A stretch of DNA of 64,000 bases from an uncultured Pseudobutyrivibrio sp. (lineage in GTDB: Bacteria > Bacillota > Clostridia > Lachnospirales > Lachnospiraceae), in NCBI GenBank assembly GCA_946403965.1, contig CAMJBT010000001.1, forward strand, positions 62,001-126,000, read 5' to 3'. The position numbers and the translations under genes were made by a program. Numbering within the stretch: the stretch's first letter is position 1; the number at the start of each line of letters is the position of its first letter. The notes under the pieces were generated by a model, which had not been told where the DNA came from, searched no databases, and worked only from the letters and a program-made list of their open reading frames with translations. Shown in pieces: positions 43,172-51,651 of this stretch.

Positions 43172-44536
43172 ATGATAACTGATATGACAAAGGGAGATAC
43201 GTATAGAGTATTATTCAAGTTTTCACTTTTTATAGCTGCTGGAAATATGCTCCAGCAGCTATATAATTTGGCAGATATTTATATAGTTGGCAGATATGCC
43301 GGTGTTAATGCAATGGCCGCTGTTGGCAGTGCAAGCAATTCAGTTGTTCTGCTGATAAATATTGCAGTTGGTCTAAATATGGGAACTAATGTTGTTATTG
43401 CATCTTCATTTGGAAAAAAGGATATTCATGAGGTAAAAAAAGGAATAAAAACTGGAGTGATTCTAGCGTTTTTATTGGGTATCGTATTTACGATATTAGG
43501 CCTTATATTTACCAACTGGATATTAACCGTAACAAATACGCCGGCAGAGCTGATAGAAGAAGCAAATACTTATTTACGTATCTATTTTTGTGGGTTGGTG
43601 TTTCTCTTTTTATTTAACATAATCATAGCCATTTCTCAGGCTTTGGGAGATTCTAGGACCACTTTTTATTCTCTTATAGTTTCAACTTTTATAAATGTAT
43701 TTTTGGATATTTTTCTAGTTAAATATTTAAATCTAGGAATTTTTGGGGCGGCAGTTGCTACTGTGATTTCGGAGGTTATTTGTTTTGCCTGGGGAACGAT
43801 AATGATTGCAAAGCTGCTAAGGCAGATTAAAGGAAGAGAAGATTACAAATATGATATAGCACAACAAAACAAAATAATTAAAGAAAGTTTTCCTGCCGTG
43901 CTGCAAAGAAGTGTAATTGCTATAGGAGTCACTTTGATGCAATCCCTGATAAATCATTATGGTGTAAATGTTATGGCGGGTTATATTGCAGCTACAAAGA
44001 TTTTTGGACTGGTATCCATGCCGGTTATGGATATAGGAAATGCAGTTACTACATTTACAGCACAAAATCTAGGAGCCAATAAAAAGGATAGAGTAACTGA
44101 GGGGATTTCTGCTGCCATATTATTAGATATCTGTTTTTCAATATTTATACTTGTTCTAGTATATGGATTTGGTGAAAAAACTATCACTTTGTTCATTTCT
44201 AATAAAAACAATATTGAAGCAATTAGTTTTGGACTGAGATACATACGAATTACATGCCTATTTCAAATCATCCAAGGGGTATTGCAGGTGTATAACGGAG
44301 TAATCAGAGGCGCTGCTGATGTCAAAGGATTTATGGAAAGTTTTACTCTAAATCTACTCTGCAGGGTTACATTTGGATACGTGTTGGCATTTTTTTTAGG
44401 CTTGAGATATATACCATATGCCTGGCCAATAGGCTGGGCAGTTGGGTTGGCAATTGGATACCTGCGATATGTTAGGCTGTTTCAATATGCCAGAGACCCA
44501 ATTTTTAAAAATAAAATAGTTAAAGGAAGGAGCTAA
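43172..44536 (+). CDS. MATE-family transporter
   Basis: 454 residues with about twelve membrane helices. LQQLYNLADIYIVGRYAGVNAMAAVGSAS is the usual MATE N-terminal signature, repeated more loosely in the second half. MATE proteins export organic cations or metabolites in exchange for Na+ or H+. Embedded 12 bp after the radical SAM gene and 2 bp before the activase gene, it probably exports a product or toxic intermediate of this pathway. Confidence 0.9.
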   Translation: MITDMTKGDTYRVLFKFSLFIAAGNMLQQLYNLADIYIVGRYAGVNAMAAVGSASNSVVLLINIAVGLNMGTNVVIASSFGKKDIHEVKKGIKTGVILAFLLGIVFTILGLIFTNWILTVTNTPAELIEEANTYLRIYFCGLVFLFLFNIIIAISQALGDSRTTFYSLIVSTFINVFLDIFLVKYLNLGIFGAAVATVISEVICFAWGTIMIAKLLRQIKGREDYKYDIAQQNKIIKESFPAVLQRSVIAIGVTLMQSLINHYGVNVMAGYIAATKIFGLVSMPVMDIGNAVTTFTAQNLGANKKDRVTEGISAAILLDICFSIFILVLVYGFGEKTITLFISNKNNIEAISFGLRYIRITCLFQIIQGVLQVYNGVIRGAADVKGFMESFTLNLLCRVTFGYVLAFFLGLRYIPYAWPIGWAVGLAIGYLRYVRLFQYARDPIFKNKIVKGRS

Positions 44537-44538
44537 AA

Positions 44539-46626
44539 ATGAGTTCGAATGGTAATGAGTGGCTCGGGCAAGGAAAGCTTATAGATATATTTGAACAAAC
44601 TAAAATAGATAAACTGTCAAATAACACAGTTCTAGGAATTGATATAGGTTCAAGACAATCTAAAGCAGCACTACTACATGATAAACATCTGTATACAACA
44701 CTTGTGCCTACAGGTTTTTTTATGCAGGAAACAGCCGATGAGCTTATTCAAATATTAATAGATAAAAGCGGTATAAACAGAGCTGACATAAAATATATTG
44801 TTAGCACAGGCTATGGACGAATTGCCCTGAAATATGAGGATATACCTAATCGCATAGTGACAGAAATTGCCTGTCATGGTATGGGGGCTCACTATCTGGG
44901 AAAGGACATTAAAACCGTAATAGATATAGGCGGTCAGGATTCAAAAGCAATTAAGATAGATCCTGACACAGGAAAAGTTTTAGATTTTGCCATGAATGAC
45001 AAATGTGCTGCTGGTACAGGTCGATTTTTAGAGAGGATTGCAAATGTACTGGGACTAGATATTAATAATATTGGTCCAGAATCCTTAAAGTCAGATGATG
45101 CAATGGATGTAAGTGCCCAGTGCATCGTATTTGCGGAATCGGAAGTGGTATCTGAAAGAGCAAAGGGGCGAGAGGTTAGTGATATTGCCTATGGCATACA
45201 TAAATCTGTGGCACGCAGAGTACACTCACTATTAAGTCGAGTGGGAATAGAACAGAATGTGCTTTTTACTGGGGGTGTTTCCAAAAACGTAGGTATAAAA
45301 AGAGCCTTTGAAGAATTATTAGGATTTGAAATATCACAAAGCAGCATAGATACCGTATATGCCGGAGCTATTGGTGCAGCAGTTTATGCAGATAAATATG
45401 CCAGTGAAAATGCTTTTGAACGTGGGGTTAATACCAACTCCTTCAAGCTCAATATTTCATCCATCGAAAATGCAGTAGAGTATCAAAAGGAACTAATAGT
45501 TAAAAAAGAAACTGGAAAGAAAAAGACTGTAGCCTATACCTGCGCATACGTGCCTATTGAGATTTTAGCTTCAGCCAATGTGGCTCACTATAGAATTATG
45601 CATGCAGGTAATCAGGATGAGATTATGGCGGGTGAGTCTTTAACACAGAGTGTTTTTTGTGATTTGACAAAAAGTGTTTTGGGAAGCTTTATTACAGAAA
45701 AGCCAATTGCAGCTGCTCTTGATCACGTATATACCTTTTTTACCTGTGACTGTATGAGAAAAACAATTGAGGCGGTAAATAGTAATTATGTGCCAGCCAC
45801 AATTTACAATATGCCTCGTCTTTTAAAGGATGAAAGCCAGGAAGAATACTACATAACAGAGATCGAGGCTTTCAAGAAGGACTTGGAGGAGCTTGCAGGT
45901 GAAAAGATAGAGGATGCCACTATAAGCAAAAATATAGCGCTCTACAATGAGGCTAGGAGATTACTTAGAGAAATCTCGGAGTACAGAATTAAAGGAACTC
46001 CTCTGTTGACTGGTAGCCAATTTCAGACTATCGCACACAGCTTTTTCTATTTGCCGGTAGATGTTTTGATAAAGGAATTACAAAAGATTTTAGACCAGCT
46101 TGAAAACGCATATGACAAAGGAAAAAGTAATAAGTCACGTATTCTTTTGGCAGGAGGAATTCTTGCTGATGGGGACAACAAATTGACATCCATTATAGAA
46201 AATCTTGGAGCTGATATTGTGGCAGAGGATAACTGTGCAGGACTTAGACCATTTACCAGAGATATTCCAAATACAGGTGACTGGAAGAAGGATATTGCCA
46301 GAGGATATAGAGGGCAGGCTCCTTGTGCCAGAATGAAGCCACTTGATAATGTGATTGAAGCTTCAGTGGAATTGGCAAAAAAATACAAGGTGGATGGAGC
46401 AGTATTTTATTATCTTAAGTTTTGCCCAACCTACAGTATGTTTATTAAGAAATATACGGAAGCACTTCAGGCTATCAATGTGCCAGTACTTGTGGTGACA
46501 AGCGATTATTCAAAAGGCGATGAGGGGCAGATAAAGATTAGAGCAGAGGCATTTTTAGAGATGTTAGGAGGTATAAGAGATGGCGGAGCAAAGCAAATCC
46601 AATATAGAGAACAAAACCCAGCTTGA
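44539..46626 (+). CDS. Activase-dehydratase fusion: BadF/HgdC ATPase plus HgdB-like iron-sulfur domain
   Basis: 695 residues in two parts. Residues about 35-300 are an ASKHA ATPase: GIDIGSRQSKAALL (phosphate loop), DIGGQDSKAI, NDKCAAGTGRFLE (Cys156) and SAQCIVFAESEV (Cys195); the two Cys bind the intersubunit [4Fe-4S] cluster. Residues about 320-690 resemble a 2-hydroxyacyl-CoA dehydratase/double-cubane subunit with Cys motifs TCDCMRK, DNCAGLRPF, APCARMK and KFCPTYSM. Such fusions occur in double-cubane cluster reductases. The last 47 bp overlap the next gene. Role inferred: ATP-driven delivery of very low-potential electrons. Confidence 0.85.
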   Translation: MSSNGNEWLGQGKLIDIFEQTKIDKLSNNTVLGIDIGSRQSKAALLHDKHLYTTLVPTGFFMQETADELIQILIDKSGINRADIKYIVSTGYGRIALKYEDIPNRIVTEIACHGMGAHYLGKDIKTVIDIGGQDSKAIKIDPDTGKVLDFAMNDKCAAGTGRFLERIANVLGLDINNIGPESLKSDDAMDVSAQCIVFAESEVVSERAKGREVSDIAYGIHKSVARRVHSLLSRVGIEQNVLFTGGVSKNVGIKRAFEELLGFEISQSSIDTVYAGAIGAAVYADKYASENAFERGVNTNSFKLNISSIENAVEYQKELIVKKETGKKKTVAYTCAYVPIEILASANVAHYRIMHAGNQDEIMAGESLTQSVFCDLTKSVLGSFITEKPIAAALDHVYTFFTCDCMRKTIEAVNSNYVPATIYNMPRLLKDESQEEYYITEIEAFKKDLEELAGEKIEDATISKNIALYNEARRLLREISEYRIKGTPLLTGSQFQTIAHSFFYLPVDVLIKELQKILDQLENAYDKGKSNKSRILLAGGILADGDNKLTSIIENLGADIVAEDNCAGLRPFTRDIPNTGDWKKDIARGYRGQAPCARMKPLDNVIEASVELAKKYKVDGAVFYYLKFCPTYSMFIKKYTEALQAINVPVLVVTSDYSKGDEGQIKIRAEAFLEMLGGIRDGGAKQIQYREQNPA

Positions 46627-47827
46627 TCATGTGATTTACTCTCGTGACGTAGTCCATAAGCATTCCAAGGCTACACAAAATATATTAAATCTATGTATTG
46701 ATTATATAGATTATTGTAAGAGAGCATTTCAGGAAGGCAAGGAAGTAATTTGGACTTCAGGAATGGGTCCAGATAGTTCTTTATTCTATAGCCTTGGAAT
46801 TATACCTGCATCATTTACAGAGATTGGAAGACTGTGCTCTGCAGATGCTGTTGTGCTTGCAGAAGATTTTTTCCAGGTTCCAAATGAGACATGTGCCATG
46901 GTTAAATCTGATTTGGGGGAATTCTACTTACAAAGAGGCACCATTGCCAATCGTTTATTTTATTCAAGCAAGGCATGTGAGCCATATAATGTGGCATTTC
47001 AGCTAATAGAGGATTACGGCTATGATGTACATGTTATGGATGTGGGGTTCGGTCCTAAAAAAGCAAGCCAGGATAGAATAGATAGCATCAAAAAGCACTA
47101 CAGAGATGAGTTTATCAAGGCCATTGAATGGGCTTCACCAGGTAGATATGACCCAGAAAAGCTTCGCGCAGAGCTTATTTTTTACAATAAGATTCAGAGG
47201 AAAATAAGGACAATATTTAACCTAAGAGCTTATCATCCAACATATATTGGCTCCCTTCCTATGATGCTTCTTTTGATGGGCAATGCTCATTATTTTGGCA
47301 AGCCTTTTGAGTATGAGGCTACACTAGATAGGCTCATTGAAGAACTAAGCGACTTAAAGCCAGGAGAGTACCATGATGAAAAGGCAATACTTTGCTGGTC
47401 AGGAGCAAGGGGGCAAGAGTTTAATATTTTCGAGGCCATAGATGAAGCGGGCGGAGCTATACTTTCATGGAATATTCCAAACAACACAGTACATGAATTT
47501 AATACGGAACTTGATCCAATAGATGCCCTTGTTGAATTTGAGCTTGGTGATTTAATTAGTGGTACATCAGAAAATGCCAGCCGCTACATAATAAAGGATA
47601 TGGAAAAATACAACGCAACAGGTGTAATTTTCTATGCTTATTTAGGCTGTTCATTTGCAACAATAGATATTGAGCTAAAGAGAAAATATTTCAAAGAGCA
47701 TAACATACCAGGTCTATCTTTAATTGGCTCTTTTGATGTAGGTACTGTTACAGGACAGGTTACCACAAGAGTCAGGGCCTTTGTTGAGATGTTGGCAAAA
47801 CAGTGTAAGGAGAGTAAAACCGCATGA
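46580..47827 (+). CDS. HgdB/double-cubane-type iron-sulfur subunit
   Basis: 415 residues of the 2-hydroxyacyl-CoA dehydratase D-component/benzoyl-CoA reductase family. Cysteines occur in GRLCSADA, NETCAMVKSDLG, KACEPYN, ILCWSGARGQ and YLGCSFAT. The ATG inside the previous gene follows GTTAGGAGGTATAAGAG, an excellent site, so the 47-bp overlap is real. It probably pairs with the C-terminal domain of the preceding fusion. Its stop overlaps the next activase start (ATGA). Related double-cubane proteins reduce small molecules such as acetylene; the natural substrate is unknown. Confidence 0.82.
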   Translation: MAEQSKSNIENKTQLDHVIYSRDVVHKHSKATQNILNLCIDYIDYCKRAFQEGKEVIWTSGMGPDSSLFYSLGIIPASFTEIGRLCSADAVVLAEDFFQVPNETCAMVKSDLGEFYLQRGTIANRLFYSSKACEPYNVAFQLIEDYGYDVHVMDVGFGPKKASQDRIDSIKKHYRDEFIKAIEWASPGRYDPEKLRAELIFYNKIQRKIRTIFNLRAYHPTYIGSLPMMLLLMGNAHYFGKPFEYEATLDRLIEELSDLKPGEYHDEKAILCWSGARGQEFNIFEAIDEAGGAILSWNIPNNTVHEFNTELDPIDALVEFELGDLISGTSENASRYIIKDMEKYNATGVIFYAYLGCSFATIDIELKRKYFKEHNIPGLSLIGSFDVGTVTGQVTTRVRAFVEMLAKQCKESKTA

Positions 47828-48684
47828 AATATAAATTAACGGACATTATAGATGAAGATTTTGCAACAGAGTTATCTGTTGCCTCTGCGGCAGGCATAGA
47901 TATTGGTTCTCGTGGTGCTAAGGGAGTGCTGATTAATAATGGATATCTGTACACAGTCCTTAAAGCCAGCGGAGTATCTAGTGATGAGACTGCTCATGAA
48001 CTGTTGGAGACACTGGTAAATGAGGCAGGTATCTCTGCTAAGGATGTGGATTTCATTGTTGGTACAGGCTATGGTAGAGTAGCCCTTAATTTTGGAAATA
48101 TTCCATTTAAGGGTGTCACAGAAATAACCTGCCATGCACTTGGCGCCCATTATATGAATAGGGATACCAGAACTATTATTGATATCGGTGGACAGGATTC
48201 AAAAGCCATTCAGGTGGATCCAGACAATGGAAACGTGACAGAGTTTATTATGAATGATAAATGTGCAGCAGGCACAGGACGATTTTTGGAAAAGGTAGCA
48301 CAGCTTTTAAGTCTTGATTTAGATGAATTAGGTGAATGTGCACTGCGCTCAGAAAGTCCTGCAGAGATAAGCAGTCAGTGTGTGGTTTTCGCAGAATCTG
48401 AGGTTATCTCTCTAAAGGCTAAGGGCGTATCAAAAGAGGATATTGCAGCAGGAATTCACTTAGCCACTGCCAGAAGAGTAAAAGGACTTTTACGCCGAGT
48501 AGGCTTTGACAATGACATTGTCTTTACAGGCGGTGTTAGCCACAATGAAGGCATGGTCAAAGCCCTTGAAACAGAAATAGGTAGTCCTATTATAAAAACC
48601 AGATTGGATTCCACCTTTGCCGGAGCTTTTGGCGCTGCCATATCAGCTTTTCAGGAGAATTCCAGACTTCAGTATGTTATATGA
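47824..48684 (+). CDS. BadF/HgdC-type ATP-dependent activase (stand-alone)
   Basis: 286 residues, an ASKHA ATPase with AGIDIGSRGAKGVL, DIGGQDSKAIQVD, NDKCAAGTGRFLEKVA (Cys147) and SSQCVVFAESEVISL (Cys186), plus the adenosine-binding FTGGVSHNEGM. It is a close relative of the N-terminal half of the 44539 product. Two activases in one operon could form a heterodimer or serve two acceptors. Last gene of the operon; the next gene starts 78 bp on. Confidence 0.9.
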   Translation: MKYKLTDIIDEDFATELSVASAAGIDIGSRGAKGVLINNGYLYTVLKASGVSSDETAHELLETLVNEAGISAKDVDFIVGTGYGRVALNFGNIPFKGVTEITCHALGAHYMNRDTRTIIDIGGQDSKAIQVDPDNGNVTEFIMNDKCAAGTGRFLEKVAQLLSLDLDELGECALRSESPAEISSQCVVFAESEVISLKAKGVSKEDIAAGIHLATARRVKGLLRRVGFDNDIVFTGGVSHNEGMVKALETEIGSPIIKTRLDSTFAGAFGAAISAFQENSRLQYVI

Positions 48685-48761
48685 CGGAAAACAAAAATGA
48701 TTGAATCTATACTTCCACGGAGTTATAATAAATATACTTCCAAAGAAGTATAGGAGAAAAA

Positions 48762-49415
48762 ATGAATAAGATTACTTTATATCATGGCTCAGATAAAATT
48801 GTCTCTGAGCCTAAATTTAATTTAGGAAAAGTATATAACGACTATGGTAAAGGGTTCTATTGCACAAGGCATATTGAACTTGCAAAAGAATGGGCAGTAG
48901 ATGAAGGCCGGGATGGTTTTGTAAATGTCTATGAACTAGATTTGAAAGGGCTAAAAGTACTAGATCTTAATAGTGAAGATTATAGTATTTTGCATTGGCT
49001 TACAGTTCTGTTAGAGCACAGAGTTTTAAATGCTAAAGCTCCTGTTGCCATTGAAGGAATGGAATATCTGAAGAGGCATTATCATATATCTCTAGATGAT
49101 TATGATGTGGTGTTGGGATATAGGGCTGATGATTCTTATTTTTCATTTGCCAGGGCCTTCATATCAAATTCTATAAGCATAGCTCAGCTTGAAAAGGCAA
49201 TGTACCTTGGTGATTTAGGTACTCAGTATTTTATTAAAAGCAAAAAGGCCTTCTCAAAATTGGATTTTATTGAGGCATTACCAGTGGATAATATCGAATA
49301 TTACTCTAAAAAGAATCAAAGAGATACTAAAGCTAGAGCTAATTATGAAAAAATCACAGGTACTATGGAAAAAGATGGAGTTTATATTTTGGATTTAATA
49401 AGAGAGGAGAAGTAA
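48762..49415 (+). CDS. DUF3990-type putative ADP-ribosyltransferase toxin
   Basis: 217 residues. LYHGSDKIVSEPKFNLGKVYNDYGKGFYCTRHIELAKEWA, with its early H and the GxYC(T) block, is the DUF3990 signature, a family related to ADP-ribosyltransferase toxins; VVLGYRADDSYF follows. It overlaps no gene and is followed 1 bp later by a DUF3791-like/HTH gene that fits an antitoxin. It looks like a toxin-antitoxin cassette inserted in the sulfur cluster. Toxicity and target are inferred from family knowledge. Confidence 0.7.
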   Translation: MNKITLYHGSDKIVSEPKFNLGKVYNDYGKGFYCTRHIELAKEWAVDEGRDGFVNVYELDLKGLKVLDLNSEDYSILHWLTVLLEHRVLNAKAPVAIEGMEYLKRHYHISLDDYDVVLGYRADDSYFSFARAFISNSISIAQLEKAMYLGDLGTQYFIKSKKAFSKLDFIEALPVDNIEYYSKKNQRDTKARANYEKITGTMEKDGVYILDLIREEK

Positions 49416-49416
49416 G

Positions 49417-50049
49417 ATGGCACATCCATACAACAAAATCTATTTATCAGATGCTATGGAAAATCTTGCAGATGCCTTTGATATAGCAGCAAGTGTTTAT
49501 AAGTATCAGCTGGATTATTTCTTAAAGCTTTTTATTATTTCGGGTATTGCTGTTCAGTTTGAAATAGGAAATCCTAAATATGTTTCTGGAAAGTCTGGTG
49601 CAGAATTAGTTGCTGATGTAGTTTCTAAAACTAATGCATCAAAGGTTATTATTCCTAAGCCAATTTATAAAGAACCTACGGAGGAATACTGGACAGGATG
49701 GGTATTAGCTTACTATCAATGGAGTACCAATAAAAGATTTAAAGATATTCAAAATATAATAACAATGGAAGAACTGAAGGCCAAATATCATCCTTACCAT
49801 GAAATGGATGAAGAAAAAATAGTGGATTTTATCGATATGAAAAGAGATGATTCAGATACAGTAAGACGACTTCAGGCATACAGAAAGGCTTTGGGGTTAT
49901 CTCAGAGCTAGTTGGCTAAGGAATCAGGTATTAATCTTAGGACTCTTCAGCAATATGAGATAGGGGCAAAAGAATTGAGCAAAGCTTCTGCCTCCACAGT
50001 TTTAGCCCTTTCTAAAACTCTAAAATGTGATATTGAGGATCTAATATAG
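49417..50049 (+). pseudogene. Antitoxin-like HTH gene interrupted by an in-frame amber codon
   Basis: The first 164 codons end at TAG 49909-49911, but the same frame continues LAKESGINLRTLQQYEIGAKEL and closes at TAG 50047-50049. Read through, ALGLSQS-stop-LAKESGINLRTLQQYE is a textbook XRE helix-turn-helix in which the stop replaces the usual Gln (CAG to TAG). The N-terminal half (YLSDAMENLADAFDIAASVYKYQLDYFLKLFIISGIAV) resembles DUF3791 proteins. Either a recent nonsense mutation has removed the DNA-binding half, or the codon is suppressed. Confidence 0.75.
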
Positions 50050-50131
50050 CTTTTTTTATGAATCAGCTAAACCGATTTAGTTATAGTATATATTTATAGC
50101 TAGCTATTATTATTACCATGAACCAGCTATA

Positions 50132-50160
50132 TTGACCTGAATATACTGGTTGAATATAAT
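50132..50160 (+). promoter_or_regulatory. Promoter of the second radical SAM/importer operon
   Basis: TTGACC, 17 bp, TATAAT, giving a leader of about 150 nt that contains leader hairpin copy 3. The remaining sequence between 50050 and 50317 holds no gene. Confidence 0.75.
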
Positions 50161-50220
50161 CTAATCATTCTTAAACACAGAATATTTAAAGGAATAAATA
50201 TAGACTAAGAAAAGTTTTAT

Positions 50221-50286
50221 ACTGACTAGACAACTAGAGGTTTAAGACACGACACAGAAGTGGCGGTCTTAGGCCTCTAGTTTTGT
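50221..50286 (+). promoter_or_regulatory. Shared sulfur-regulon leader hairpin, copy 3
   Basis: ACTGACTAGACAACTAGAGG, then AAGAC...GTCTT and GGCCTCTAGTTTTGTT. AACTAGAGG and CCTCTAGTT pair completely, making a long terminator-like stem. The first 20 bases are the same as in copy 1 at 33282. It lies in the 5' leader of the radical SAM gene. Confidence 0.72.
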
Positions 50287-50317
50287 TATATAAAAAAACA
50301 TCTAAAAGGAGGATAAA

Positions 50318-51586
50318 ATGGCACGAGCAATTACAAGAGACGAGTTATACAAACAGTTAGAACTGGACAACAGAATTACTAATGAGGGTATCTATATTAG
50401 TCCAGAAGTGGTTTCTACAATTGATTTTGATAATCAGGTTCAGGAGCAAATGCAAACCTGTTTTGATATGAATCATGAGACTTATTTAAAGTCGAAATTA
50501 CCAACAGCTATAAGACTTGATAGTAATTATAGAATTAGATTCTCATATAAGAGCAACGCACCGTTTTCTATTGAACATGAAAATGGCAAGTATTATCTGA
50601 CTGAAAAAGGTAATCAAATCAGCGAAGTTACCTTTATTGAAAAACCTAAATTTTATAATTTCAAAACCTCTGACGGTGTAAACATGAAGACAATTGCTAA
50701 TGAGGTTGGAAAGACAAAGGTTACTGTTGCCTATAGCAATGAATGTGCATTAAAAGATAAAGGACTTGATTGTAAATTCTGTAATATCAATGCAACCAAA
50801 AGTCGTTTTGCAGACATTCAGGGAATTTCCTGGAAGACTCCTTATCAAATTGCTGAAACATATGCAAAGGCAAGAGAAGAAGGGTATGAATCAATCACAA
50901 TTACAGGTGGATTTGTTCCAGAGCGTCGTGAAGTTGAATACTATATCGATGTAGCTGAAGCTATTCAGGATTTGACTGGGCTTTCAGATTTTGGTGGAAC
51001 AGCCTGTGTAGGAGCCCCTAGTGATTTGTCTGTAATTGAAAAATACAAGGAGGCTGGATATAGAGCAATCTCTACAAATCTTGAGATTTGGGATGCTAAT
51101 TTCTTCAAGACTATTTGCCCTGGTAAGGAGCAGATTTGTGGAGGTAGAGAAAACTGGATCAATGCTCTAAAGCATGAGGTTGAAGTTTTTGGTAAAGGAA
51201 ATGTTCGCTCATTCTTTGTAGCTGGTATCGAGCCAAAATCTACATTACTTGAAGGTATTCAATATCTTACAGAATTAGGAGTTGTGGCAATACCACTTCA
51301 TTGGACTCCAAACCCAGGTTCAGAGCTTGAAGGACATAGAGCACCATCGCCAGAATGGTATTTTGATTTATATCAAAAAACATATACATTACTTAGACAG
51401 AATGGTCTTACTCACAGAGATTTATATAATTCAGCAAATATAGAAAATTCAATTTTTGATTATTTCTATGATTTAGATGGAGATCATCTGAATATACCTA
51501 AGCATGAAGCAGATAGAGTTCACTTTGTAGGTGAAGATAGTGTAGTAAATAATAATGAAAATAAAGCGGTAGAAAAGACAGCATAG
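50318..51586 (+). CDS. Radical SAM protein with CX8CX2C cluster motif (copy 2)
   Basis: 422 residues, a clear paralogue of the 41900 product. The motif is NECALKDKGLDCKFCNINATKS, again CX8CX2C, followed by TITGGFVPERREVEYYIDVAEAIQ. GNVRSFFVAGIEPK, HWTPNPGSELEGHRAP and a C-terminal tail without homology to copy 1 complete it. It heads a second operon with its own importer. Two copies beside two importers suggest that each acts on, or is regulated with, a different imported compound. Confidence 0.82.
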   Translation: MARAITRDELYKQLELDNRITNEGIYISPEVVSTIDFDNQVQEQMQTCFDMNHETYLKSKLPTAIRLDSNYRIRFSYKSNAPFSIEHENGKYYLTEKGNQISEVTFIEKPKFYNFKTSDGVNMKTIANEVGKTKVTVAYSNECALKDKGLDCKFCNINATKSRFADIQGISWKTPYQIAETYAKAREEGYESITITGGFVPERREVEYYIDVAEAIQDLTGLSDFGGTACVGAPSDLSVIEKYKEAGYRAISTNLEIWDANFFKTICPGKEQICGGRENWINALKHEVEVFGKGNVRSFFVAGIEPKSTLLEGIQYLTELGVVAIPLHWTPNPGSELEGHRAPSPEWYFDLYQKTYTLLRQNGLTHRDLYNSANIENSIFDYFYDLDGDHLNIPKHEADRVHFVGEDSVVNNNENKAVEKTA

Positions 51587-51637
51587 GCTGACCATAAAGC
51601 TGGAGGCTTCTTTTATAGAGGAGGCCTCTTTGGCTAC
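51587..51637 (+). promoter_or_regulatory. Divergent copy 4 of the leader hairpin
   Basis: GGCTGACCATAAAGCTGGAGGC...GGCCTCTTTGGCT: the same arrangement as copies 1-3 (CTGAC, then a GAGG arm, then GGCCTC), with compensating changes AAAGC/GGC-T. No T-run follows. It begins 1 bp after the radical SAM stop and ends 14 bp before the binding-protein start. Confidence 0.5.
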
Positions 51638-51651
51638 AGGAGGGTGAAAAA

